A stretch of DNA of 64,000 bases from Methanosphaera sp. (lineage in GTDB: Archaea > Methanobacteriota > Methanobacteria > Methanobacteriales > Methanobacteriaceae). The translations under genes and the position numbers were made by a program. Positions 27,256 through 36,412 of this stretch are shown one piece after another (within the stretch, counting starts at the first letter, position 1; the number at the start of each line of letters is the position of its first letter). The stretch is taken from positions 1-64,000 of the forward strand of contig JAFRMD010000023.1 of assembly GCA_017430835.1 (NCBI GenBank), read 5' to 3'. The notes beneath the pieces are model-generated. The model was not told where the DNA came from. It made no database searches and saw only the letters and a list, made by a program, of their open reading frames with translations.

Positions 27256-27276
27256 AGACATACATTGCAAGTGTAA
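27256..27276. repeat. Dispersed 21-nt repeat, copy 2
   Basis: Matches 12345-12365 at 20 of 21 positions, core ATTGCAAGTGTAA. It lies 22 nt beyond the ubiD stop codon. Confidence 0.6.
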
Positions 27277-27298
27277 AAAGAAAAAAAATCAAAAAACA

Positions 27299-28582
27299 CT
27301 AATCATCCAATGTAAAACTAACCCTCTCATAATCATCCAAATTATGGAAAGACTTAGTAGCATCAACACCAATCTTAGTAGTAGTACCATCAATCTCAGC
27401 AACAGGATCTAAAGAAGAACCCCTAACCTTAGGAAGAATAAAAATATCATCATCACCCTTCACACGAGTAGCAACAGCATACTCAACATCAACAGGATCA
27501 AAAATATCAATATCCTCATCAACAACCACACAATGTTTCAAAGAAGGATGAGCAGACAAAGCAGCCATCATAACATTCTTAGCATCACCCTCGGTCTGCT
27601 TACTAATAGAAACAACAGCATGCAACCAACAACAACCCCCCTCAGTCAAAACAACATTCCTAACAGTAGGCAAAGTATTTTTCACACTATTAAAAATACG
27701 AGGTTCCTGAGGAAGCCCCTGCAACAACTTATGCTCATTACCTGCAGGCAAAATAGCATGATAATAAGCATTATCCTTAAAATGCATACGAGACAACTTA
27801 ATAACAGGCTCATCCCTCACCTTATCATAAGTATCAGTCAAATCAACAAAAGGACCTTCACTCTTTCTCTCACCAGGTAAAATCACACCCTCAAGTAAAA
27901 TCTCACACTCAGGGGCCTCAATATCAACAGACTCACACCTAACAAGAGACAAAGCACCATCCTTAAAAGTATTAGCAACCTCCAACTCATTCTCCGAAAT
28001 AGAAATACTTGTAGTACTAGCAAGCAAAGTAGAAGGACTCAAACCAATTGCAATAGCAACCTCCAAAGGCTTACCCAACTCTTCAGCTCTTTTATAATAA
28101 GTATACAACTGTCTAGGAACAATACGAATACCAAGCTCATCATCAGCATTAACCAACATACGATGAATAGAAGCATTAGTCTGACCAGAATCGGGATCTC
28201 TAGCAATCACAATACCAGCAGTAATATACTTCCCCTTATCCCTAGGATAATGCTTAAGAATAGGAAGCATACTTAAATCAGCATCCATATTATTAACAAA
28301 AACCTCATCAAAATTCTTAACAACAGAAATCTCAGTAGGATTACCAGTAGCACGAATAATGCTCTTAGTAATTCCCTCAACATTAGTACCAATAGACTTA
28401 GCAATCTTACCTCTAGTATTACAAATACCAGAAATAATATTCATATCACAACCCTTCACATTAGTAAAAACTAAAGTATCATGAGGATGCTTCTTAAGAA
28501 TAGAAGTAACTTCATACTCACAAGACACTTCATCATCAATAACAATAAAATCATCACCAATCTCATCAATCAATCTAGACAT
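27299..28582 (-). CDS. UbiD-family decarboxylase, possibly anhydromevalonate phosphate decarboxylase
   Basis: A 427-residue UbiD-type enzyme that uses prenylated FMN. Recognisable segments include [17 protein letters not shown] near the start, [36 protein letters not shown] and [16 protein letters not shown], and [20 protein letters not shown]. In archaea without a complete mevalonate pathway, a UbiD homologue decarboxylates trans-anhydromevalonate 5-phosphate to feed lipid synthesis; that is the likely role but is inferred. The frame is open to 28612, but GGGTGG before the ATG at 28582 fixes the start 13 nt after purE. On the coding strand it is G/T-rich. Confidence 0.85.
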   Translation of the reverse strand: MSRLIDEIGDDFIVIDDEVSCEYEVTSILKKHPHDTLVFTNVKGCDMNIISGICNTRGKIAKSIGTNVEGITKSIIRATGNPTEISVVKNFDEVFVNNMDADLSMLPILKHYPRDKGKYITAGIVIARDPDSGQTNASIHRMLVNADDELGIRIVPRQLYTYYKRAEELGKPLEVAIAIGLSPSTLLASTTSISISENELEVANTFKDGALSLVRCESVDIEAPECEILLEGVILPGERKSEGPFVDLTDTYDKVRDEPVIKLSRMHFKDNAYYHAILPAGNEHKLLQGLPQEPRIFNSVKNTLPTVRNVVLTEGGCCWLHAVVSISKQTEGDAKNVMMAALSAHPSLKHCVVVDEDIDIFDPVDVEYAVATRVKGDDDIFILPKVRGSSLDPVAEIDGTTTKIGVDATKSFHNLDDYERVSFTLDD

Positions 28583-28595
28583 AAAAAACCACCCA

Positions 28596-29597
28596 CTATT
28601 CATAATAAACATTTCTATGCAAAGTTTTCATAAACTCCAAAAGATTATCCCTAACAACATCATCATAAACAGAAAAAATCCTAGCAACAAACAAAGCCGC
28701 GTTTTCACCAGCATCCAAACCCATAGTAGCAGCAGGAACACCAGGAGGCATCTCAACCATACTCAACAAAGAATCAATACCAGACAAACTAGTAGAACAA
28801 GGAACACCAATAACAGGTTTAGTAGTACAAGAAACAATAGCACCAGTTAAAATAGTAGACAAACTAGAAACCGCAACATAAAGAGAAACACAATCATCAA
28901 CATCCTCAATACATTTTTCTAACTCATCCGGACTTCTAGTAGCAGAAATAACTCTATACTCATTCTCAATACCCAAAGTATCCAAAGTTTGAATAATCTT
29001 ACGAACAATCTCCATATTAGAATAATTACCAGAAATAATCAAAACCTTAGTATCACTCTTAATCCCAACCCCATCAACATCAACTAATTCAACATCACTC
29101 TTCTCAGTCCTATTATAAAACTTACCAGCAATCTTATCAATCAATTCATCCTCAGATTTCTGAATCTTAGCATCATAAGCATCCCTATAAACCTTCAAAG
29201 CATCTCTCAACTCATCATCATGACAAGCAATAATCTGACAAGCTAGCCAAGCAGCATTATCACCTCTATCAATACCCATAGTAGCAACAGGAGTTCCTAA
29301 CTGCATCTCAGTTGAAGATAAAAGAGAATCAAAACCACCAAGTTTAACTTCAACCGGAACAGCAATTACAGGTTTAGTAGTATAAGAAGCTACAACACCC
29401 GGTAAATGAGCAGCCAAACCCGCAATAGTAATAATAACCTCAACTTCATCAGTTTCATTCCTGACAATATCCTTAACACGTTTGTGAGTTCTATGAGCAG
29501 ATGCAACGCGAAGATCATAATGAATCTTCATCTCCTCAAAAACATTAATAGCCTTTTCAGCAACTTTATAATCAGATGCACTACCTAAAATAATCAT
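28596..29597 (-). CDS. purE: Duplicated PurE-like protein (AIR carboxylase/mutase)
   Basis: A 333-residue tandem of two PurE folds, for the carboxylation step of purine synthesis. Domain 1 (residues 1-155) keeps the motifs: [40 protein letters not shown] and [17 protein letters not shown]. Domain 2 (about 180-333) has the same framework ([56 protein letters not shown]) but has lost the SAHR and AAHLPG residues. Double-length PurE is known in Methanobacteriales. The start is at 29597; ubiD follows, so the two may form an operon. Confidence 0.88.
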   Translation of the reverse strand: MIILGSASDYKVAEKAINVFEEMKIHYDLRVASAHRTHKRVKDIVRNETDEVEVIITIAGLAAHLPGVVASYTTKPVIAVPVEVKLGGFDSLLSSTEMQLGTPVATMGIDRGDNAAWLACQIIACHDDELRDALKVYRDAYDAKIQKSEDELIDKIAGKFYNRTEKSDVELVDVDGVGIKSDTKVLIISGNYSNMEIVRKIIQTLDTLGIENEYRVISATRSPDELEKCIEDVDDCVSLYVAVSSLSTILTGAIVSCTTKPVIGVPCSTSLSGIDSLLSMVEMPPGVPAATMGLDAGENAALFVARIFSVYDDVVRDNLLEFMKTLHRNVYYE

Positions 29598-29696
29598 AAC
29601 TTTTGATTTAGTAATCTACACTCCCCCTAAAAATATGGTATCAGTAAAAATTATTAATTAATATATAATGTGTAGTTTTTTCTATATAATAAAATT

Positions 29697-29718
29697 GTAA
29701 AAATACTAAAAAAAGAGA
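29697..29718 (-). terminator. T-run terminator of RNase P RNA
   Basis: On the minus strand the sequence after the RNA reads TTCTCTTTTTTTAGTATTTTT, a poly-T signal sufficient for archaeal termination. Confidence 0.5.
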
Positions 29719-29736
29719 ATTAATCAAATAAAATTA

Positions 29737-30036
29737 TGGCATGCTGAGAGTAATCCACTTCATGTTTAAACACAGTATTAATCTAAGCAAGTTACCTTTT
29801 GTTCATTTAACAATTTTACTTTTGCACTGCATGGATTGTTCGTTTCATCGATTATCTACGTTAAGCTCATCAACCTAATTGTATCATCTTTCAACGCTAA
29901 ATTTAGACCTATCGTATCGTTTCTATAACAGGGTCACACTTCTTAGTGTATGTCAATTAAGAACATCATGCTTAATTCAAGTGTGTGGAATTTCCTCAGT
30001 AAATTAAATTACCGTTAACTGTGCTTCAGCTTACCA
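29737..30036 (-). ncRNA. rnpB: RNase P RNA
   Basis: The minus strand carries the conserved RNase P blocks in order: ACTGAGGAAATTCCACACAC (GAGGAAAnTCC of region I), ATAGAAACGATAC, GATGAAACGAACAATCC and GCAGTGCAA. The two ends pair as helix P1: TGGTAAGCTGA (30036-30026) with TCAGCATGCCA (29747-29737), 10 of 11 positions matched. Length of about 300 nt is that of methanogen RNase P RNA. It trims tRNA 5' leaders and lies directly beside three tRNA genes on the same strand. The exact ends are set by P1 and could shift by a few bases. Confidence 0.88.
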
Positions 30037-30074
30037 TAAAAATAGAAACATAAATAATTATTAATAATAATTAA

Positions 30075-30151
<77 letters not shown>

Positions 30152-30289
30152 ATATTTAAAACAGCATAACTCTCTATAGAGCTATATGTATTTAAGTTCA
30201 AACTAATATATAAATATATCGGTTCAACATTTTTAAAAATATTTTAAAAAAATAATATTCATAATAAATAGTTCAATATAAATAATAAC

Positions 30290-30363
30290 GGATTTGGTGG
30301 GATTCGAACCCACGATCTTCAGATTAGGAGTCTGATGCCATATCCAGGCTAAGCTACAAACCC
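30290..30363 (-). tRNA. tRNA-Arg (CCT)
   Basis: A 74-nt cloverleaf, acceptor GGGTTTG/CAAATCC, T-loop TTCGAAT. Anticodon stem CAGA/TCTG encloses CTCCTAA, so the anticodon is CCT. CCA is not encoded. Confidence 0.92.
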
Positions 30364-30455
30364 TTTTGTCATGTTATAAATTATGAATATCATAAAAACA
30401 AAAATTGATATTAAAAAAAAATATAACAAAAATAGATTTATGTTAAATGATAAGC

Positions 30456-30529
30456 GGATCAGGTGGGATTTGAACCCACGGCCTCTGGATTAGAAGTCCA
30501 ACGCCCTATCCAGGCTAGGCTACTGACCC
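30456..30529 (-). tRNA. tRNA-Arg (TCT)
   Basis: A 74-nt cloverleaf, acceptor GGGTCAG/CTGATCC, T-loop TTCAAAT. Anticodon stem TTGGA/TCCAG encloses CTTCTAA, so the anticodon is TCT. It is clearly a sister of the CCT gene nearby, sharing most of the D and T arms. Confidence 0.92.
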
Positions 30530-30829
30530 TAAGTAAACACATAACTATACTAACTGTTTGAAATTTATACTATTTATACTTTATGGTAATAGGATAGAGG
30601 CCGTGGGGTAGTAATGTCATACTTATTAATTTATGATGTTATAAATGGATTTAAATCAATAATTTATAATGTTAATATGCTATTATGTTAAAACATGTTT
30701 TTATTTAATATTGTTCTAATAGAATAGTTTTTTGTTGGGATATGTAATCGCTATGTGTTATTAATTTTATTGTTGTTAATTATTGTATGTAAAATAAGTT
30801 AAAATAAAAAATAAATGATAGAAGGATGA
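30530..30829. other. 300-nt very AT-rich gap at a strand-composition switch
   Basis: No gene is visible. The sequence is nearly all A and T with a single GC-rich patch (GGCCGTGGGG near 30600). Plus-strand composition is A/C-rich to the left and G/T-rich to the right of here (see findings). Confidence 0.35.
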
Positions 30830-31300
30830 TTAGTTTTTAATTTTTGTTAATTCTTCATCAATTTTGTTTACTCTTTCTTCAAGATCTGTTACTCTGTTGT
30901 CATTGGTCTCTTTGTATGTGTTTAAGTCTTCTTGTAGTGTGTCATATTTTTCTATAATTTGGTTTAGGTCTTTGTGGGTTACTAAATTCCAGTCGTTTAT
31001 TACTTGTTCACTTTGTTCGTCTATGAATTGATCTATTTTTTTGGAGATTATGTCTGTTTTTGAGTGGTGTTCTTTGTCTTCCTCTGTTTGTATTTTGTCT
31101 TTGATTTTGTTGTTAAATCCATTGACTTTTTCTGAGAAGTTGTTGACATATTCTTCTTGTGCTACTCTTGAGGTTATTCCTGATGCTTGTGAATGGATGC
31201 TTTGGTATACTTTGTTGTTTGTTGTTTGAAGGTAATAGTATAGTAATATGAGTATCGCAATAATTAGTATGATGATTGCTAATGTTGTTGCAGGGTCCAT
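30830..31300 (-). CDS. Membrane-anchored coiled-coil protein A
   Basis: A 156-residue protein of unknown function. One membrane span at residues 5-24 (TTLAIIILIIAILILLYYYL) is followed by about 130 cytoplasmic or external residues of predicted helix. These are rich in Glu, Lys, Asp and Gln with heptad-like Leu/Ile/Val (EKYDTLQEDLNTYKETNDNR, then VTDLEERVNKIDEELTKIKN), so a coiled coil is likely. It follows the similar gene at 31311-31721 with a 10-nt gap; the two form an operon and may be partners. Confidence 0.6.
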   Translation of the reverse strand: MDPATTLAIIILIIAILILLYYYLQTTNNKVYQSIHSQASGITSRVAQEEYVNNFSEKVNGFNNKIKDKIQTEEDKEHHSKTDIISKKIDQFIDEQSEQVINDWNLVTHKDLNQIIEKYDTLQEDLNTYKETNDNRVTDLEERVNKIDEELTKIKN

Positions 31301-31310
31301 GTTTTTTCAC

Positions 31311-31721
31311 CTACTTATTTAGTAGTTTTTCTAGTTCTTTGTCTTTTTGTTCTAGTTCTAGTGTTAGTTTTTGTAGTTTTACTAGTTCGCTTTTTGCTTC
31401 TAGTTGTTCGACTCTTTCATTTACTTGTGTGCTTAATAGTCCGACTTTTGCGGTTATTTCTGCAGTGTTTAGTCTTATTTGTTTTAGTTTTTCTTGATCT
31501 TCCTCGGATAGTTCTGTTAGGTTTTCTTTTCTTTGTTTAAGTTCTAAGTCTTTTTCAACTAACTCTATTTTTTTTAGTTCGCTTTTTTTTTCTAGTAGGA
31601 TTATGTCGTTTCGTGATTTGTTGTTTTTTCTCCATTCTACTACAATGATTATTACCATTATTGCGAATATTATTGCTAGAGTTAGTAAAAATATCTGGTC
31701 TCCTGTAAAGATTATGTTCAT
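31311..31721 (-). CDS. Membrane-anchored coiled-coil protein B
   Basis: A 136-residue protein with one N-terminal span (residues 11-29, FLLTLAIIFAIMVIIIVVEW) then an almost uninterrupted charged helix (LEKKSELKKIELVEKDLELK, then LEAKSELVKLQKLTLELEQK). It has the same layout as its downstream neighbour but little direct similarity. Function unknown. Phage-shock-like or division-linked scaffolds are possible but unsupported. On its coding strand it is A/C-rich, unlike map on the opposite strand. Confidence 0.6.
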   Translation of the reverse strand: MNIIFTGDQIFLLTLAIIFAIMVIIIVVEWRKNNKSRNDIILLEKKSELKKIELVEKDLELKQRKENLTELSEEDQEKLKQIRLNTAEITAKVGLLSTQVNERVEQLEAKSELVKLQKLTLELEQKDKELEKLLNK

Positions 31722-31853
31722 ATTATCATCTCAGTTTTGTTATTTTTTCTTATATTATATTATATTGTATTCTGTATTAGTATTTTATTTTTTGGTAATT
31801 TCTTTATATTTGTTTTATAGATATATTATTATAGATATTTTGTTGTGGTTTCT

Positions 31854-32834
31854 ATGTTTGATGAGTTGGTTGAGGCGGGTAGGATTGCTTCTAGGGTTCG
31901 TAAAGGGGCTGTTAAGAAGGTTCACGCGGGTATGAGAGTTTTTGATTTGGTTGAATGGGTTGAGTCTGAGATTCGGTCTGCTGGTGCTGGTTTGGCTTTT
32001 CCGTGTAATGTTTCTATTAATGATATTGCTTCTCATTATACTTCTTCTGTTGTTGATGATACTTTGTTGTGTGAGGGGGATCTTGTTAAGATTGATTTGG
32101 GTTCTCATGTGAATGGTTTTGTTTCTGACTCTGCTGTTAGTGTTGTTGTTGAGGGTAATAATGTTGATTGTGTGGATGTTGATGGTAATCCTCTTTTTAT
32201 GCCAGGTCGTTTGGATGAGGGGAATCCTGTTGTTGGAGAGGATGTTTTGGTTGAGAGGGAGTTGCTTGTTGAGTCTACTGAGGCTGCTTTGGAGAATGCT
32301 TTGTCTATTTTATGTGATGGGGTGAGTGTTGGGGATATTGGTCGTGTTGTGGAGGATACTATTTCGTCTTATGGTTTTAAGTCTGTTGTTAATCTTTCGG
32401 GTCATAGTATTGGCAGGTTTAAGTTGCATGGTGGCGTTTCTATTCCTAATTGTCGTGTTGATGATTCTGTCTGTTTGAATGAGGGTGATTGTGTTGCTAT
32501 TGAGCCTTATGCGACTTGTGGTATAGGTCATGTTATTGATGTTCCTTTGTATAATATTTTTTCTTATTTGCGTAATCGTCCTTTTAGGTCTGCGGAGTCT
32601 TCTTTGTTGTTGAGACGTGTTCGTGAGGATTTTACTTATTTTCCGTTTGCTTCTCGTCATTTGTTTGATGGTAGTATGGGCTTGGATGAGTTTAATGTTG
32701 CTTTTGAGCCTTTGGTTTCTTCGAGGGCTGTTTTTCCTTATCCTGTTTGTAGGGAGCAGTCTGGTTGTGTGGTTGCTCAGAGTGAGCATACTGTTATTGT
32801 TGAGAAGGATTCTTGTTTTGTTACGACTTTATGA
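31854..32834 (+). CDS. map: Methionine aminopeptidase, type II
   Basis: A 326-residue metalloprotease that removes the starting Met. The metal ligands appear in order: Asp in VKIDLGSHVNGFVSDSA (both Asp), His in GHSIGRFKLHGG, Glu in CVAIEPYATCGIG and Glu in AQSEHTVIV. The roughly 60-residue insertion that defines type II lies before the last ligand (YNIFSYLRNRPFRSAESSLL). A GTG start at 31845 is possible, but the ATG at 31854 is the family start (MFDELVEAGRIASRVR). Codons are strikingly G/T-rich (GTT, GAT, TCT). Confidence 0.93.
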   Translation: MFDELVEAGRIASRVRKGAVKKVHAGMRVFDLVEWVESEIRSAGAGLAFPCNVSINDIASHYTSSVVDDTLLCEGDLVKIDLGSHVNGFVSDSAVSVVVEGNNVDCVDVDGNPLFMPGRLDEGNPVVGEDVLVERELLVESTEAALENALSILCDGVSVGDIGRVVEDTISSYGFKSVVNLSGHSIGRFKLHGGVSIPNCRVDDSVCLNEGDCVAIEPYATCGIGHVIDVPLYNIFSYLRNRPFRSAESSLLLRRVREDFTYFPFASRHLFDGSMGLDEFNVAFEPLVSSRAVFPYPVCREQSGCVVAQSEHTVIVEKDSCFVTTL

Positions 32835-32926
32835 TTTTTTTTTGATAAGTTTTATTTATCATAAAGTTTAAAGATTTATTTAGTAGATAACATATGGTTA
32901 TCGTTTAATGTTTATAAGTGATTCAA

Positions 32927-33952
32927 ATGAAAGAGACGGTAGGTATGATTCTATGTGGTGGTTTTGGTAAGAGGCTTAGACCAGTTACTGAGACTATTCC
33001 AAAGCCATTGGTAGAACTTAAGGAAGATTATACTATTTTGGATAAGCAGTTATTTGACTTTAAGAGTGCAGGAATTTCTAAGGTAATACTTTTAACTGGT
33101 TTTTTAGGCGAAAAAATTGAAGAACGTTATGGTAATTCTTATATGGGTGTTGATATTGAGTATGTTAGGGAGGAGGAGCCTCTTGGTACTTTGAATGCTA
33201 TTCGTCTCGGTATGGAGTATATGGATGATGATGTTCAGTTTGTTATTCGTAATGGGGATGTTGTAGCTGATTTGAGTATTAAAAAGATGATTGAGGATGG
33301 TGAAAAGTCTCCTTTTGATTTTAATATTTTTGTTACTCAGATGACTTCGCCTTATGGTATTGTTGAGCTTTCTGGGGATAGGATTGTTTCTTTTAAGGAA
33401 AAGCCTTTGTTAGATTATTATATTAATGGTGGTGTTTACTTCAGTAAGGGTAAGCTTGACTTTGGTAATTATAAGACTGGTGATATTGAGAAGACTATTT
33501 TTCCTGAGCTTGCTAAGAGTAAGAAGCTTGGTTATTATAAGGAGAATGGTTTGTTCTGGATGGCTGTGGATACTAATAAGGAGTTGCAGCAGGTTCAGTC
33601 TGAGTATGAGAATAGGGAGGATAAACCTTGGGGTTATGAGAAGGTTCTTATTTATACTGATAAGTATTTGACTAAGGAGTTGTTTATTAAGGAGGGTTAT
33701 CAGACCAGTTTCCATTATCATCCTCATAAGGATGAGACGATGTATATTGTTAGTGGTAAGGGTTATATTGGCTTTGAGGATAAACGTGAGTACTTTAGTA
33801 TGAAGGATACTGTTCGTATTGAGCCTAATACTCCTCATACTATCGTTGCTATTGAGAATACAGTATTGCATGAGGTTTCTACTCCTGATTTGGACGATAC
33901 TGTTAGAATTAAGGATTATTATGATTCCAGAACTCCTTCTGGTGACAGGTAA
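32927..33952 (+). CDS. Sugar-phosphate nucleotidyltransferase fused to a cupin
   Basis: A 341-residue two-domain protein. Residues 1-230 are a nucleotidyltransferase: [20 protein letters not shown] (activation loop GGxGxRLRPxT..PK), [13 protein letters not shown] and [10 protein letters not shown]. Residues 235-341 are a cupin: [30 protein letters not shown] and [13 protein letters not shown] carry the His/Glu metal site. The combination resembles ManC-type mannose-1-phosphate guanylyltransferases with a phosphomannose-isomerase-like cupin, but the N-domain looks closer to the heptose or glucose-1-phosphate branch. Probably makes an activated sugar for surface glycans. The ATG at 32927 follows GTGAT. 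Confidence 0.8.
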   Translation: MKETVGMILCGGFGKRLRPVTETIPKPLVELKEDYTILDKQLFDFKSAGISKVILLTGFLGEKIEERYGNSYMGVDIEYVREEEPLGTLNAIRLGMEYMDDDVQFVIRNGDVVADLSIKKMIEDGEKSPFDFNIFVTQMTSPYGIVELSGDRIVSFKEKPLLDYYINGGVYFSKGKLDFGNYKTGDIEKTIFPELAKSKKLGYYKENGLFWMAVDTNKELQQVQSEYENREDKPWGYEKVLIYTDKYLTKELFIKEGYQTSFHYHPHKDETMYIVSGKGYIGFEDKREYFSMKDTVRIEPNTPHTIVAIENTVLHEVSTPDLDDTVRIKDYYDSRTPSGDR

Positions 33953-34622
33953 TTCTTTTTTTCTCTTTTTTTCAAATTCTTTTTTTTTAGGTTGTGTTAT
34001 TATTAGTGGTATTGTTATTGTTGATTATGGCAGTGGTAATATTCGTAGTATTTTTAATGCTTTTAGGCGTATTGGTGTGGATGTTGTCGTCTCCTCTGAT
34101 AAGGATGTTTTGTCTGATGCTGATGCTCTTGTGATTCCAGGTGTTGGTGCTTATGGTGTTGCTATGGATAATATTTCTGGTTTTGTTGATGTTATTCGTT
34201 CTCATGTTGATGAGGGTAAGCCTTTGCTTGGTATTTGTTTGGGTTTGCAGTTGTTGTTTGATTCTAGTGAGGAGACTCCAGGTGTTGATGGTTTAGGTAT
34301 TTTTGGTGGTACTGTTAAACGTTTTGTTTTGGATAGTTCTTTTAAGATTCCGCAAATGGGTTGGAATAGGATTAGTGTTGTTGATTCTTCTGTCAATAAT
34401 GTCAGTATTTTGGATGGTGTTGATGGGGAGTTTATGTATTTTGTTCATTCTTATTATATTAGTCCTGATGATGTTGGTGTTGTTACGGCTTTTTGTGATT
34501 ATGGGTTTGATGTTCCTGTTGCTGTTGGTGTTGGCAATACTTTTGCGCTTCAGTTTCATCCTGAAAAGAGTGGACGTGCGGGTCTTAGGATTTTAAGGAA
34601 TTTTGTTGATATTCTTGATTGA
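33942..34622 (+). CDS. hisH: Imidazole glycerol phosphate synthase subunit HisH
   Basis: The glutaminase subunit of histidine synthesis, which feeds ammonia to HisF. Conserved parts: [26 protein letters not shown], the nucleophile Cys in [12 protein letters not shown], and FMYFVHSYY with [10 protein letters not shown] supplying His and Glu. The start is uncertain. No ATG, GTG or TTG lies in frame near the expected N-terminus (about 33999-34011). The nearest canonical in-frame codons are GTG 33942 and ATG 33921, inside the upstream gene, and would add a strange Phe-rich leader ([14 protein letters not shown]). AGGTTGTG followed by ATT at 33999 or 34002 may be the true start. The coordinate given is the first canonical option. 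Confidence 0.85.
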   Translation: MTGNSFFLFFSNSFFLGCVIISGIVIVDYGSGNIRSIFNAFRRIGVDVVVSSDKDVLSDADALVIPGVGAYGVAMDNISGFVDVIRSHVDEGKPLLGICLGLQLLFDSSEETPGVDGLGIFGGTVKRFVLDSSFKIPQMGWNRISVVDSSVNNVSILDGVDGEFMYFVHSYYISPDDVGVVTAFCDYGFDVPVAVGVGNTFALQFHPEKSGRAGLRILRNFVDILD

Positions 34623-34710
34623 TTTTTTTTGGGTGTGATGGTTTTATTAGTTGTTTTTTACATAGATATTATCATACCTTTTTATTTATTTTTATTAATG
34701 GTGTTTTTTT

Positions 34711-36048
34711 ATGGATATGGAATATTTTGTTAAAAGGTGTTTACGAGAATCCTGGGATGAGGAGGAGATTGTTGATAGATTGACTTCTATTATTGAGTAT
34801 TATAAGGGTATTGGTGTTGAGAATTCCAGAAAATTGTCTCAGGCTGTTTTTGATGAGGTTGTTGTTACGGAGTCTTTGGCTAGGACTGATTTGTTAACTT
34901 ATCCTGAGACTGGCATTCATATGGGCGAGTTTGGTGTTGGTTCTAGGGGTCAGGGAGATTTCTATGTTCACAGTAAAATTGCCGAAATTATTGGAAATAC
35001 TCGTGTTGATTCTCTTGTTAATCCAACTGCTCAGGATGATGGTGGTGTAGTTGAGGTTGACGGATCCCGATTTATCACAACTGCTATTGACGGTATTCAT
35101 TCTAGGCTGGGAGATTATCCTTTTTTAGCAGGTTTTCATACTGCCAGGGCTACTTTACGTGATGTGTGTGTTATGGGTGCTAAGCCTGTTGCCTTAATCA
35201 GTGATATTCATTTGGCTGATGATGGTGATATTGCTAAGTTGTTGGATTTTACTTCTGGTGTTTGTGCTGTTAGCGAGTTAACTGATGTTCCTCTTGTTTC
35301 TGGTAGTACACTTAGGGTTGGTGGCGATATGGTTCTTGGAGATAGGCTGGTTGGTGCCGTTGGTGCCGTTGGTGCGTCTGTTGATGAACCTACTGCCAGA
35401 AGTAATATTGTCTCGGGTGATGTGATTATCATGACTGAGGGTTCTGGTGGTGGTACTATTACCACTACTGCCATTTATAACAATTATTCTGATGTTATTG
35501 GGGAGACTTTGAATGTTCAGTTTATTAGGGCTTCTGTTGTTTTGAATTCGGTTGATGATATTCATGCCATGACTGACATTACTAATGGAGGTATTAATGG
35601 CGATTGTAATGAGATTAACAAGTCTACTGGTTTGGGAATTCATTTGTTTAGGGAGAGAATTGAGAATTTGATTAATCCTCATGTTTTGGCTATGCTCAAT
35701 GATTTGGATATTGATCCTTTCGGTGTATCTATTGATTCTCTTATGATTGTCGTTTCTGAGGATGTTGTGGATGATATTTTGGATGTGTTGAGTGTTAATG
35801 GTATTAGGGCGGATGTTATCGGCTTTGTTGATGATTCTGGCTTGACTGTTGTTGAGGATGAGGATGCTTCAGTTTCTGTCTTAAAGCCTAAATTTAGGGA
35901 AGCTGCTTATACTCCTGTTAAGAAGGTTGTTGATGGGTTTAATTTTGTTGACTTTGATGATGCTGTTAAGCGTATTGATGATGTAACGTTGGATGTTATT
36001 AAGAAGAAGGATAATATTGTGAGGTGGATAAATAGTAGATATGAATAG
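34711..36048 (+). CDS. AIR synthase-related protein (PurM/ThiL/HypE superfamily)
   Basis: A 445-residue ATP-binding protein of the PurM superfamily, archaeal branch. The core is FITTAIDGIHSRLGDYPFLA, HTARATLRDVCVMGAKPVALI (metal/ATP site), VSGSTLRVGGD and DVIIMTEGSGGGTI, plus ITNGGINGDCNEI. An N-terminal extension of about 60 residues (VKRCLRESWDEEEIVDRLT) is typical of the methanogen version. The substrate is unknown. GGTG lies before the ATG at 34711. Its last 8 nt overlap the next gene, indicating translational coupling. Confidence 0.78.
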   Translation: MDMEYFVKRCLRESWDEEEIVDRLTSIIEYYKGIGVENSRKLSQAVFDEVVVTESLARTDLLTYPETGIHMGEFGVGSRGQGDFYVHSKIAEIIGNTRVDSLVNPTAQDDGGVVEVDGSRFITTAIDGIHSRLGDYPFLAGFHTARATLRDVCVMGAKPVALISDIHLADDGDIAKLLDFTSGVCAVSELTDVPLVSGSTLRVGGDMVLGDRLVGAVGAVGASVDEPTARSNIVSGDVIIMTEGSGGGTITTTAIYNNYSDVIGETLNVQFIRASVVLNSVDDIHAMTDITNGGINGDCNEINKSTGLGIHLFRERIENLINPHVLAMLNDLDIDPFGVSIDSLMIVVSEDVVDDILDVLSVNGIRADVIGFVDDSGLTVVEDEDASVSVLKPKFREAAYTPVKKVVDGFNFVDFDDAVKRIDDVTLDVIKKKDNIVRWINSRYE

Positions 36049-36412
36049 TAATGGACAGTTTTTAATTTATGATGCTTTGTTGGCGTTGTTGATTCTTTTA
36101 GTGGTTTGTATTGGGGTTATGTATGTTGTTAATCAGGATGTCTTTGTGGGGGATGTTTCTGTTTCGGATGATCTTTTGAGTTTGCTTTCTGGTACTGATG
36201 TTTATGGGAAGTCATTGCTTTTGTCTTTGAGTGAGGGTGATGGGGAGAGTGTTGGCTTGGCGAGTGATATTCTTTTGGGTTATAATTATTCCCTTAAGGA
36301 TTTGAGTTTGAACAAGACGCTCTTGGAAAATGTTTCTGGAGGTTATCATAGTTGTTGTTCTTCAAAGAGGGTTGTGAAGGGTCATTTTTATGAGTTGATT
36401 GTTTATTCGTAG
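36041..36412 (+). CDS. Single-span exported protein, pilin-like N-terminus
   Basis: A 123-residue protein: MNSNGQFLIYDALLALLILL, then VVCIGVMYVVNQ, so one hydrophobic helix right at the N-terminus, then an Asp/Ser-rich outer part ending with CC (HSCCSS). A short polar leader, Gly-Gln, then a long hydrophobic helix recalls archaeal class III prepilins, though the expected Ser/Glu positions after Gln are not a clean match. Its ATG overlaps the end of the AIR synthase-related gene. It overlaps the convergent PHP gene by 10 nt. Function unknown. Confidence 0.5.
   Translation: MNSNGQFLIYDALLALLILLVVCIGVMYVVNQDVFVGDVSVSDDLLSLLSGTDVYGKSLLLSLSEGDGESVGLASDILLGYNYSLKDLSLNKTLLENVSGGYHSCCSSKRVVKGHFYELIVYS

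Noticed and set aside
33819..33941. hisH starting at ATG 33819
   Set aside because: That would overlap 134 nt of the nucleotidyltransferase-cupin gene and add a Leu/Ile-rich extension that no HisH has.
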